DNA of 38,493 bases, from contig CAZTDX010000034.1 in assembly GCA_964612425.1 (NCBI GenBank), positions 1 to 38,493 of the forward strand, written 5' to 3'. The stretch is from CAUJGP01 sp964612425. Its GTDB lineage: Bacteria; Bdellovibrionota; Bdellovibrionia; Bdellovibrionales; Bdellovibrionaceae. This document shows, piece after piece, positions 1 through 8,187 of this stretch; position 1 is the first letter of the stretch, and every line of letters starts with the position of its first letter. The translations under genes and the position numbers were made by a program. Under the pieces are notes generated by a model, which ran no database searches, was not told the DNA's origin, and saw only the letters and a list, made by a program, of their open reading frames with translations.

Positions 1-131
1 TCTTCCATTTCGGTGAGGCCATGGATGGCCGTCCCGAAGTTGCCTCTTCAACTCATTTCCCTACGCCTTCGAGAAGTCCCTGATTCAAACACAGACGTTT
101 GTGTAAAAATGTGACGTAGGGTTAGAGGGTC
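1..131. other. left-edge sequence, possible 3' end of a gene
   Basis: This stretch looks more GC-rich than the AT-rich DNA next to it. One plus-strand frame is open from the edge to a TGA at about position 90 and could be the last codons of a gene lying outside the window. Another frame is also open to about 110, so neither can be chosen. No terminator with a T-run was found. Confidence 0.2.
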
Positions 132-1973
132 TTAGTTGCAATAGATTGGTGCCGTCAGGACTTCTATAGCTTCTGATTTTAAAACAGTGGTTCCTGCTTG
201 AAGCTCCACAGAATATGATCCACCAGAAAGTGAATTAGCCTCATTAATTAATAGGCTTTGTTTAGTGGCTCCAAGTATGGCTTTTCCATTCTTAAACCAT
301 TGAAAGTTTATTAAAATTGAAGAGTCTTTGCTTAATTCAACATTTAGCAAAATGGGTTCTTTATAAAGGACGCTTTGGGCGCGAGGTTGCTGAGATATTT
401 TAATTACACCTTTTCCATTAAATCGGTTTTCAGTGGACAGGCTACTAAGTCCCATGTCGAGATCAGCGGCATCAACTAAAGATTTTAAGTCTAAAGATTG
501 AGAATTTTCAACATAGGTCGAAAACCCAGCAAGGGTAGCGGCGCCTTTTTTTATGAGTGATTCTAATTGATCCGGTTGTGGTCTATAGCCCCTTGATTTT
601 GCCAGTGCAGAAAGTAGTGCACCGGCCCCGGTGACGACTGGGGTAGCCATAGAGGTGCCATGAATTGGAGAGGTTTTTCCGGATTGAGTTATTGTGCTGG
701 CGTATCCAGTTGAGGATAAATTTGTTGGTATGGTAGATAAGATTCCTAAATTACCGTTGGAACCTGGGGACATAATTTCAACATAAGTTGGTGAATAATT
801 GGAAAAGCTACTTTTCAATAAGGAAGTGGCATCGATTGAGCCAACTGTTAGCATGCCACTAAAATCCTTTCCCCATTTAGCAGGATAAACTGAAAAAGTA
901 TCACTCAATTGTTTTCCATCATTACCAGCAGCAACAACAACGAGGACGCCTTTAGAGATTGCGTATTCTATGGCAAGTCTCATGTCCTCATTAGGGTTTG
1001 GACCACCAAGACTCATATTAATAACATCGACTCCTTGGTCTGCGGCCCAACGAATACCATTTACTGTAGCTGATGAGTTAATATTTACTCCGTTAGCAGA
1101 AACTTTTATTGGAATGATTTTAATGTTTTTTCCAAGTACGCCTGAAATTCCAATGGAATTATTAGAGACTGCACCAATAATTCCAGAGACATGCGTTCCA
1201 TGAAAAAGTGCATCTTGTACGAGGTTATTATTATCAATTGCGTTTAGTCCCAGTACTTGGTTTGAGCTGTCGAGGATTAAATTGGGTCTTAAATCAGGGT
1301 GGTTAAGATCAATACCTGTATCTATTACGGCAACTTTAACGGTTTGAGTAATTCCGTTATTAGGATTAAAAATTTGGTTATAAATATCACGGTGATGAAT
1401 TGCAGTTAAATGACTTTGATTTATGTAACTGGGGTCATTTACGGGTTCAGTTGTGGCCAATAAATTTAGTTTAGTGTTTGGAAAAATTGCTATCAAGCAA
1501 TGGTCTTCAATGATTTCAGAATTAAATTGTTCTGGTGTTAAATCATAAGGATTAATTAGATGAAAAGTTGCGGATGATCGCCTTGTATCGCTAAGACTTT
1601 TGATTGTGTCTTTAAAGTGATTGCTAAAAATTCCCAAATTGGCTTGGTTGTTTATGCAATTAAGGTCTAGGGTTACGGATAACTCTTGGCCAATTTGAAC
1701 ACCATTTGTTTTTAGTTCTTCAGAAGTTTTAGAGTCTGAAAGGCTAAGGGATTTGATGCTAAAATGCTTAGTTGTTGTTTTTGGCAAGCATTCTAAGTCA
1801 AATTTTTTAGCCTGTTCTATGGGGGGAGACTCTGAGCTTTCGTCGGCAGAATCGCTTTTGTTTAAACCAGGTTCATTATTGCCAGAAATGCCTGATTTAG
1901 AGCAATTCATAAAAAGCAAGTTTATAGAAAAACCAGTTAGAGTTAAAAGAAGAATGTTTTTAAAGTTTTTCAA
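132..1973 (-). CDS. subtilisin-like (S8) serine protease lipoprotein
   Basis: This is a 613-residue exported serine protease. The N-terminus has a hydrophobic segment ending in FMNC-SKS, so it is probably lipidated and anchored in the envelope. The S8 catalytic triad is complete: Asp218 in VIDTGID, His258 in HGTHVSG and Ser441 in GTSMATP, with the oxyanion asparagine in VVAAGNDG. The C-terminal part (from about residue 525) resembles an Ig-like domain, with FQWFKNGKAI and GSYSVEL motifs. The start is TTG, chosen because GGGAG lies five bases upstream and the signal sequence begins there. It is the last gene of a minus-strand run, 70 bases after the Cys-rich gene. The protease family is clear; the substrate is unknown. 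It may process surface proteins such as its neighbours, or degrade external protein. Confidence 0.9.
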   Translation of the reverse strand: MKNFKNILLLTLTGFSINLLFMNCSKSGISGNNEPGLNKSDSADESSESPPIEQAKKFDLECLPKTTTKHFSIKSLSLSDSKTSEELKTNGVQIGQELSVTLDLNCINNQANLGIFSNHFKDTIKSLSDTRRSSATFHLINPYDLTPEQFNSEIIEDHCLIAIFPNTKLNLLATTEPVNDPSYINQSHLTAIHHRDIYNQIFNPNNGITQTVKVAVIDTGIDLNHPDLRPNLILDSSNQVLGLNAIDNNNLVQDALFHGTHVSGIIGAVSNNSIGISGVLGKNIKIIPIKVSANGVNINSSATVNGIRWAADQGVDVINMSLGGPNPNEDMRLAIEYAISKGVLVVVAAGNDGKQLSDTFSVYPAKWGKDFSGMLTVGSIDATSLLKSSFSNYSPTYVEIMSPGSNGNLGILSTIPTNLSSTGYASTITQSGKTSPIHGTSMATPVVTGAGALLSALAKSRGYRPQPDQLESLIKKGAATLAGFSTYVENSQSLDLKSLVDAADLDMGLSSLSTENRFNGKGVIKISQQPRAQSVLYKEPILLNVELSKDSSILINFQWFKNGKAILGATKQSLLINEANSLSGGSYSVELQAGTTVLKSEAIEVLTAPIYCN

Positions 1974-2043
1974 TCAAGCTCCCTTTTGTTTCTTTTATAA
2001 GTTTAATAAAAAACAATGGCTAATTAATTAGAGCCAGAAACTC

Positions 2044-2781
2044 TTAAGCGCCATCAGGGGGAAGGGGTGGACGAGGTGGAGGAGCTGGCGGAGCTGGTTT
2101 GGGTGCAGGATTAGGCGCAGGAGAAGGTGAGCCAGGTCCAGGGCCGGTGCCTGGTCCAGGTTTTCCGGGTCCAGGGCCAGGTCCAGGCGAGGAGGGTGCG
2201 GGAGCTGGTGCAGGGGCTGGTGTTGGTGCTGGGCAAGCGCTACTTGGTTCACAATTGTTTGAACTTCCGTATGAGCACTCATTGAGTGTTTCGTTTACAC
2301 ACAGTGCGACATTCCCAGCATTTGTGAGTTCATGATTTTCTGTAAAATTAGGATCAGGATTAGGAGGGTTGCGCCAATAGGACGCTGGAGGGCAATTTTC
2401 AAAACAACAAGTATCGCTTCTAAAAATGAGTCTGGGTTTGAATTGTTTATTAATTGGATTTGTATAGCAAGCTTTGTACTTCAAAGCACAACAGTTTACT
2501 CTCACAGTACTGCCACCAACACATTTAGAATATGAGCTATTGGCAAGGATGGCTTGTCCTCGATCTTTAACAATGTGGTAGTCACAAGAAAGTGGCGGTT
2601 CAGAAAAAATTTGGGGACAACACCCTGCTGGATGAATGCCTTCAAGTCTTGGGCAGACATTGTCTACTTCGGTTCGGCCTGGATCTTTTTTGTTACAAGC
2701 CGGAAAATCTCTGGAATAACCAGGAGGGTTTAGTAAAAGAAGTAATAGAAACGAAATTAAAGTTAACTTAGAATGTGTCAT
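2044..2781 (-). CDS. secreted 16-cysteine protein with proline-rich tail
   Basis: I do not recognise this 245-residue protein. A Sec signal peptide (leucine-rich, ending near GYS-RD) is followed by about 150 residues with 16 cysteines, several as CC pairs, which suggests a disulfide-stapled exported domain. The last 70 or so residues are almost entirely Pro, Ala and Gly in AP and GP repeats and end in PPDGA. The GC-rich tail DNA stands out from the AT-rich surroundings and creates long shadow frames on the other strand. The start overlaps the stop of the upstream lipoprotein gene as ATGA, so the two are translationally coupled. The tail could be an extended spacer through the peptidoglycan or cell surface; that is inference. 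Confidence 0.75.
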   Translation of the reverse strand: MTHSKLTLISFLLLLLLNPPGYSRDFPACNKKDPGRTEVDNVCPRLEGIHPAGCCPQIFSEPPLSCDYHIVKDRGQAILANSSYSKCVGGSTVRVNCCALKYKACYTNPINKQFKPRLIFRSDTCCFENCPPASYWRNPPNPDPNFTENHELTNAGNVALCVNETLNECSYGSSNNCEPSSACPAPTPAPAPAPAPSSPGPGPGPGKPGPGTGPGPGSPSPAPNPAPKPAPPAPPPRPPLPPDGA

Positions 2782-3719
2782 TTTGGAACTTCCCCTAAAA
2801 GAGTAAAATCATCTTGGTTAAGGTTAATCTCCTCTGCTGTGCCGTCAAGAATTAACGTACTTATTAAAATTTTGGAAGTTTTAACACTTAAATCCAGTGG
2901 CTGCAGTTTAAGTGTTATGAGTGCCATTGACTGACCACTTTTGATTGTAAATAACTTTTGTTCGGTGTTGTCAGTGATGTTCTCTTTACTGGGATACCAG
3001 GGTAGTTTATCAATTTTGATTTTCCACATTTCTCCCTGGCAGAGTTTATCATTAACTTTGGCTGATGAAAATTGTGGGTTGTGACTCTCTGGTATAACTT
3101 TGTCATAATGTAATAAATCCCCACCTTCGATAATTTCATCCAAATTAGTTCTCTGGTCGTTGTCGGGATCAGCAAAGGCATCTGAAACTAGAGGATTTGT
3201 GCCGCGTATGATCTCAATGAAGTCAATAATGCCATCTTTATCAGAGTCTAGACCTGCGTTCGAACTATTAGCAATAAAGTCAATTCCTGCAACTTCAGTG
3301 TCACAGTCTTCTAGGCCAAACATGATATGTTTATGTTGACAAGTTAAAGTTAAGTTTGAACAATTATTAGAGTTGGTAAAGCGAAAGCAAATACTATCTA
3401 AGATTCCCCCGCTGGTACGTTGATTATACTTATCAAAACCGTACAGGTCTTCTTCATCATCACTAAGGCCATCAAAGTCGCTATCGGGTTTCAAATTGTT
3501 TCTATCCATCTTTAGACCCAATGAAATCGGGATTGCTGATTCTAGTGTGTAGTTAGCATTATCTTTATCAAGACAGATCGAGGCGTTTATTTTTTGGTAA
3601 CGGATTTGTTCAATATAGGGCATTTTTTCTAAAGTGGATTTAGAGCAATTCTGAAAACTTAATAAAGCGAGAATGCTTATAATTAAAATTTGTAAATAAA
3701 TTGCTTTGCTATAGATCAT
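2778..3719 (-). CDS. lipoprotein with thrombospondin type 3-like calcium repeats
   Basis: This is a 313-residue lipoprotein with a hydrophobic leader ending SFQNC-SKS. The middle holds three calcium-loop motifs of the EF-hand-like type 3 repeat: DSDFDGLSDDEE (about residue 80), DSDKDGIIDFIE (about 158) and DPDNDQRTNLDE (about 182). The segment around them, including RTSGGILDSIC and a DCDTEVAG motif, matches in order the repeat regions of the two VWA lipoproteins at 4051 and 6182, so this gene is a paralogue lacking the VWA domain. The ATG start has GAGGGG 11 bases upstream. It is the first gene of the minus-strand run ending in the protease gene, and diverges from the VWA cluster across a 331-bp gap. 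Envelope location is inferred; the function is unknown. Confidence 0.8.
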   Translation of the reverse strand: MIYSKAIYLQILIISILALLSFQNCSKSTLEKMPYIEQIRYQKINASICLDKDNANYTLESAIPISLGLKMDRNNLKPDSDFDGLSDDEEDLYGFDKYNQRTSGGILDSICFRFTNSNNCSNLTLTCQHKHIMFGLEDCDTEVAGIDFIANSSNAGLDSDKDGIIDFIEIIRGTNPLVSDAFADPDNDQRTNLDEIIEGGDLLHYDKVIPESHNPQFSSAKVNDKLCQGEMWKIKIDKLPWYPSKENITDNTEQKLFTIKSGQSMALITLKLQPLDLSVKTSKILISTLILDGTAEEINLNQDDFTLLGEVPK

Positions 3720-4050
3720 TGAAGCAAATACCCCTCTCGAAAAGATACAACCCCTTGGACTTTATTTATTAGATTCTGGTTTAGATTGTATCTCAAGTGT
3801 TAAGCTTAATAAACTTATTTTTTTAAAAACATTTTCAAAATTAAATTATCTATTTGTATTAAGTAGTATTTCAAGTGTGGACTTAGAAAGTAAGGCGTTT
3901 CAAGTAGAGAATTTTTAAAATATATGAGTAATTAATACGAAAAAGCACATAGAGTGAATCATTTTAAGTCAGCAATAAAGTATTGTTTTAAAAATATTGT
4001 AATCAGTGTAGAATAGCAATATAACTAAATCAAAAAGAGAGTGTGGGGAC
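3720..4050. promoter_or_regulatory. divergent intergenic region
   Basis: This AT-rich gap lies between two divergent lipoprotein runs and must hold promoters for both. A TAGAAT hexamer at 4009-4014 is a plausible -10 element for the plus-strand cluster, but no good -35 sits at normal spacing. The phrase TCAAGTGT occurs twice (around 3793 and 3871), with a related TTTCAAGT near 3898, which could be repeated regulator sites. No gene was seen. Confidence 0.35.
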
Positions 4051-6189
4051 ATGAAGAATCTTTTTCAATATAAATACATATTGTTTATTCTTTTGTTAAT
4101 TATATTAGGACAACAGTGTTCTAAGGCACCTCTTGAGGAAAATAAACAATTTTCATTTAAACTACTTTCTGACAATCCATATATGTTAAATCAACCAAAC
4201 TCCTTTCCATCGGTTCGTCGTTTTATTTTGTTTATGGATATGTCGCATTCTATGATTTCTGGGCTTTGTATTCAAGACGTTGACGGTGATAAAAACTATG
4301 CAAGTAAGTATTATGAGAGCTACGATCCAAATAAAAATGTAGGTGACCCTAATGATCACCGAGCATCTGGCGTAGACTGCAAGGTTGATGAGAGTCGTCC
4401 TTTTGATTCTCTAATAGATAGTAAGCCAATTGATTTGGGTAAGTTCCCAAATGAATTTCTACTGACTCATCCTGGGGTTGATTATACAAAAGATAGAATT
4501 GTTGTCCTTAAATCGTGGATAGAAAGTTTGCGTCAAGACAAATTAAAAGAAGGTGATTCAATTCAACTAATGATTGTTCCTTTCTCGGGGGGAATTTCGC
4601 AAGAAATTTTGGATAAGAAATTAAAATCTTTTCTTGGTAGTAATGGCTCTTTACAGTTTTTTGATATAAAAAATGAGAAATTAGACAGCATTGTTCAGTG
4701 GATGCATGAGGAGCAAGATTTTAATTATTCATTAGCTAAAAGTGATGACCCTTGGAGATATGAAAAGACATCAATGGGAACATCATCTCCTGGTGCATTA
4801 TATAAAAAGCTGTACGATGTATTAGAGTCTGACATGCGAAAGCTCAATAAAACTGGTTTACTTTTTCATACGAGCTATCAATGGGTGCATGTTACTGATG
4901 GCTTCATCACACCAATTAAAGATCATATTGAGTACGTTCTTTCGTCATATAGCCCTTGTGCCTTCTGCGCTAAAAATCCGAGTCTTTGCACCGGCGTATG
5001 TGGTACCATGGTTAATGACTTGAAAACAGCTTGGGGCGACCCAGAGGATCAGGACTTGAAACAAATGGATTTTTATTTTGGATTAATCGAAAGTTTACCG
5101 AATTATTTTGGTAGTGGTGTTTTACAAACGGATTTTGTGAGCGTTCAGCCAACACGCGTAGGATTATCCCGTCCTGGTGCGACGCCATTTTGGGAATCCT
5201 TGGCTCCTTATTTTAAACAAAGAGGATCATACCCAGTTTTATGGAAACTGGAAAATTTTAAAAGCGACTTGAAATTTAATTCTAGTAATAATGGGTTAGT
5301 CAATTATCGAGGAACACACTTTTATATTTTTAGTCCCAACGTGAGGGTGAGTGCTCAAGGTAAACTGGAACCTGATTCAGATGGCGATGGGCTTTCAGAT
5401 AAAGACGAGATCGCGTTAGGGACAGATCCGACTAACCCTAGAACGAATGGATATTGTTTAGATAGCTTTTTGGCAACAACAGCATTTGCAGAAAGATGTC
5501 AGGCCTTTGCAAGTTCGAAGTCCTGCGATAAGAATTTAGATTCTGATGGTGACTCCCTAAATGAATGCGAAGAGACTTTATTGGGTACAAATGTTAATGA
5601 TTTTGATACTGATGGAGATTCTTTTCCCGATTTTATGGAATGGATTTATGGTTATAATCCCTTAAAAAATGATTCTGAAGTTGATACTTTGGGGGATGGT
5701 GTTTTAAATGCCACGAAGTTTGCAGCAGGACTGCCTCCTAATGCAGTCTATAAGGATATTAATCCCACCTATCTTACGCAGTACGCGATTAATTTTGTAG
5801 GCAACGAAATGCTAGAGGATAGTTTTGGAGATAAACATTGGATTGATTTAAAGCAAATTTTACTTTTGAATTTACCTGTAATGCCGGGATTAGTATCTAT
5901 ACAAAATCAGAAGTTACTTTCTGTATCTAGGGTGTCGCAGTCTGAATTGGAAAATAGCCCAAATGCAATTCCTATTGATGAGCAATTAATATCCACTATT
6001 TCACGACCTCAAACTAATATGATTTTAGTTTTAGCTAGAATGGTTGATGTTGATGAGCCCAGTAAGATTTACTGGCAAATTTATAAGGCTGAAGTTCCTG
6101 TTCCAATAGAGATAGCTCAGCCGCAGATGGATCTTTCACAGTTTAAGCTTTTTCGAACTCGAGATCAGGGGAGGGGTGGTGGTGAGTAA
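4051..6189 (+). CDS. VWA-domain lipoprotein with type 3 calcium repeats
   Basis: This is a 712-residue exported protein. The leader ends in ILGQQC-SKAP, a lipobox with Gln before the Cys. A VWA-like domain follows, with MIDAS residues D63-x-S65-x-S67, a candidate MIDAS threonine in the MGTSSP segment and an acidic HVTDG strand end. A Cys cluster (CAFCAKN, CTGVCG) is inserted after it. From about residue 440 there are type 3 calcium loops: DSDGDGLSDKDE, DSDGDSLNECEE and DTDGDSFPDFME. VWA folds bind ligands through a metal ion, so adhesion or assembly at the cell surface is likely; the partner is unknown. The next gene starts inside its last codons, implying coupled translation. SD-like AGAGAG and GGGG lie just before the ATG. 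Confidence 0.8.
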   Translation: MKNLFQYKYILFILLLIILGQQCSKAPLEENKQFSFKLLSDNPYMLNQPNSFPSVRRFILFMDMSHSMISGLCIQDVDGDKNYASKYYESYDPNKNVGDPNDHRASGVDCKVDESRPFDSLIDSKPIDLGKFPNEFLLTHPGVDYTKDRIVVLKSWIESLRQDKLKEGDSIQLMIVPFSGGISQEILDKKLKSFLGSNGSLQFFDIKNEKLDSIVQWMHEEQDFNYSLAKSDDPWRYEKTSMGTSSPGALYKKLYDVLESDMRKLNKTGLLFHTSYQWVHVTDGFITPIKDHIEYVLSSYSPCAFCAKNPSLCTGVCGTMVNDLKTAWGDPEDQDLKQMDFYFGLIESLPNYFGSGVLQTDFVSVQPTRVGLSRPGATPFWESLAPYFKQRGSYPVLWKLENFKSDLKFNSSNNGLVNYRGTHFYIFSPNVRVSAQGKLEPDSDGDGLSDKDEIALGTDPTNPRTNGYCLDSFLATTAFAERCQAFASSKSCDKNLDSDGDSLNECEETLLGTNVNDFDTDGDSFPDFMEWIYGYNPLKNDSEVDTLGDGVLNATKFAAGLPPNAVYKDINPTYLTQYAINFVGNEMLEDSFGDKHWIDLKQILLLNLPVMPGLVSIQNQKLLSVSRVSQSELENSPNAIPIDEQLISTISRPQTNMILVLARMVDVDEPSKIYWQIYKAEVPVPIEIAQPQMDLSQFKLFRTRDQGRGGGE

Positions 6190-7957
6190 GATTCGTACAC
6201 CTCTATTAATAGGTTTGATTTGTGGAGCTAGCATGCTGGTATTTTTTCAAAATTGTGCCAACCAACGCTTAGAAAAAGTAATACCTCAACCACCATCTTA
6301 CGAGGCTCCTGTTTTAAGTTTAAAATCAGAGTTTTGTCCAATGGCTAAGGAAGGTTCTGCGGGAACCACAAAATTTGTTTTTATTATAGATCTTTCTGCA
6401 TCTAACTTTGGAGATTGGACGAAAGAAGTTGTTTCAGGGCAAAATACTTTTTATTGGGACCCTACTCTAGGTACTGATCCGAATGGAACTCGATTTGATT
6501 CAATTAAAGCATTTGTAGATACGTGTGGGGTTTCTTCTTCGAATCGGTTTTCAGTGATTGGATTTAGTGCTTCGGCAGGGGCACTTTCAGGTAGTAATTT
6601 TAGTTGTACAAACTCAACATTTTTAAGTGGTTCGCAATTAAAAACTCAATTAGATGCTTTAAAGGCAAGGCAAGCTCAGGACGAAATTTGGTATAAGAAA
6701 TGGACTAAGCCAAATTATCTAACAGAGGCTACTCCAGATAATTTAATTTTTAGGGTTACTAGCTATACCTCTGCCTCAGAATGTTTAGAAAATTTGATTG
6801 TAAATGATTTAAATTCTGAATCGATTGCTGATCGATATAATGTATTTTTTATAAGTGATGGTAAGCCAGAAGATAAATCGGGCACTGGATGCAATCTTTC
6901 GAATTTAACGGCACAAGAAAAAGAGAGCTGTTACCTGGAATCAGTTTTTCAATCCCTTACTTTTGCTAAAACGGCAGCTTTATCAAAGGGCAAGAACTTT
7001 ACTTTAGGTGGAATTTACTATGGAAAAGATGGTGTTATACCTGATGTACTTTCTGAAATATCTAAGGAGGGTGGTGTACCCGATGTTACAAAAATAGATT
7101 CATTTGATTCTGGAGAAAATTCAATCTGCAAACTAGTTGTAACTCAGTTTACAACAGAGTTTAGACCAGACTCTTACGTGATAACCCCATTAACGACAAT
7201 TAGAAAAAATGGATTATTGCAAGCTGATAGTGATATGGACGGCGTAACAGATATTGAAGAACAAAAGCAAGGCTCTGATCCTACGAATCCTCGAAGTATG
7301 GTCGAAGGTGTTTTAGACGGAATTTGTCGAACATTAGGAGGATTGGATAAATGTGTCGAAAAGAGACAGTCTCTGAGTTGTGATCCAAATCTGTTCAATA
7401 ATGCCTATTTAACTGATTGCGATTATAAAGTAAGTGGACTCAATCTCCTGCCTTCCGTTGGGGATTGGGGTATTGATAGTGATCAAGATGGGTTTTCAGA
7501 TTATTTAGAGATCATTAAGGGATTGAATCCTGCTAAACCAGATTTATTAATTGATACTGATGGTGATGGGGTATCAAACAAAGAAGAAATTCTAAAAGGC
7601 ACTGACCCTTTTACTCCTGACAGTGAATTATTGTTAACAATAATAAACCAAGTCGAAAACGGATTTAGTTATGATACGTTTGATCCCGTCTGTCCCTTGG
7701 GTGCGTATTCAGTTGCGTTGAAAAGGATGCAGGTTGTGCCAGTGCTGGAAACTCCAAAACATGCTAAAAATGAACATATAGTTTTAATTCAAGTGAGGTA
7801 TTTACCTACTAATTCTGTTGATGCTAAAAGATCATATTATGGGGCTCAGGTTCCGGTAAAATTAAATATTATAGATAAAGCCGAAACCCTAAGTACGGAC
7901 ATTCAAAATATACCTCAATCCTATTTATTAAAGTGGGGTGAAACAGGAGGTCTATAA
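6182..7957 (+). CDS. VWA-domain lipoprotein with type 3 calcium repeats, paralogue
   Basis: This exported lipoprotein of about 590 residues is the second of the cluster. Three GTG codons stand in tandem at 6176, 6179 and 6182; I chose 6182 because the strong AGGGGAGG motif ends about seven bases before it, but 6176 is possible. The leader ends VFFQNC-ANQ. The VWA-like domain has D70-x-S72-x-S74 and a FISDGKPED strand end. Type 3 loops follow: DSDMDGVTDIEE, DSDQDGFSDYLE and DTDGDGVSNKEE, each followed by a G-x-[ND]-P motif. Between the first and second lies a Cys-containing segment (LDGIC, LSCDPN, DCDYKVSG) shared with the lipoproteins at 2778 and 4051. It overlaps the upstream gene by 8 bases, so the pair is an operon. 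Confidence 0.8.
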   Translation: MSKIRTPLLIGLICGASMLVFFQNCANQRLEKVIPQPPSYEAPVLSLKSEFCPMAKEGSAGTTKFVFIIDLSASNFGDWTKEVVSGQNTFYWDPTLGTDPNGTRFDSIKAFVDTCGVSSSNRFSVIGFSASAGALSGSNFSCTNSTFLSGSQLKTQLDALKARQAQDEIWYKKWTKPNYLTEATPDNLIFRVTSYTSASECLENLIVNDLNSESIADRYNVFFISDGKPEDKSGTGCNLSNLTAQEKESCYLESVFQSLTFAKTAALSKGKNFTLGGIYYGKDGVIPDVLSEISKEGGVPDVTKIDSFDSGENSICKLVVTQFTTEFRPDSYVITPLTTIRKNGLLQADSDMDGVTDIEEQKQGSDPTNPRSMVEGVLDGICRTLGGLDKCVEKRQSLSCDPNLFNNAYLTDCDYKVSGLNLLPSVGDWGIDSDQDGFSDYLEIIKGLNPAKPDLLIDTDGDGVSNKEEILKGTDPFTPDSELLLTIINQVENGFSYDTFDPVCPLGAYSVALKRMQVVPVLETPKHAKNEHIVLIQVRYLPTNSVDAKRSYYGAQVPVKLNIIDKAETLSTDIQNIPQSYLLKWGETGGL

Positions 7958-8004
7958 CTCCACTTCTCGAATGCCCATTCGTAATAATTTAAATGAGCTT
8001 ATTT

Positions 8005-8030
8005 GGAGCCGCCTCACATTGAGACGGCTC
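8005..8030. terminator. hairpin after the VWA lipoprotein pair
   Basis: GAGCCG and CGGCTC arms, with CTCA and TGAG continuing the stem across one mismatch, form a strong hairpin about 50 bases after the stop at 7957. No T-run follows, so it is either a Rho-assisted end, an mRNA-stabilising stem or a partial read-through point towards the gene at 8188. A 62-codon open frame over this stretch (8003-8191) is not protein-like. Confidence 0.4.
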
Positions 8031-8187
8031 GATCTGAATCAGTAAATAAATTATATTTGATCAAAAAAATCGGTTCGTATCAATCTTACATATTAAGCTA
8101 TCTTTTCTTGTCGAAGTTTCTGTTTGGGTCTAAACTAATATTATTGAAAAAGATTTATGCGAATAGAATTTGCCGTGGGGGGTACGA

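Noticed and set aside
2099..2335. Gly/Ala/Pro-rich plus-strand open frame
   Set aside because: It is the complement of the proline-rich tail of the minus-strand Cys-rich gene and has no start signal of its own.
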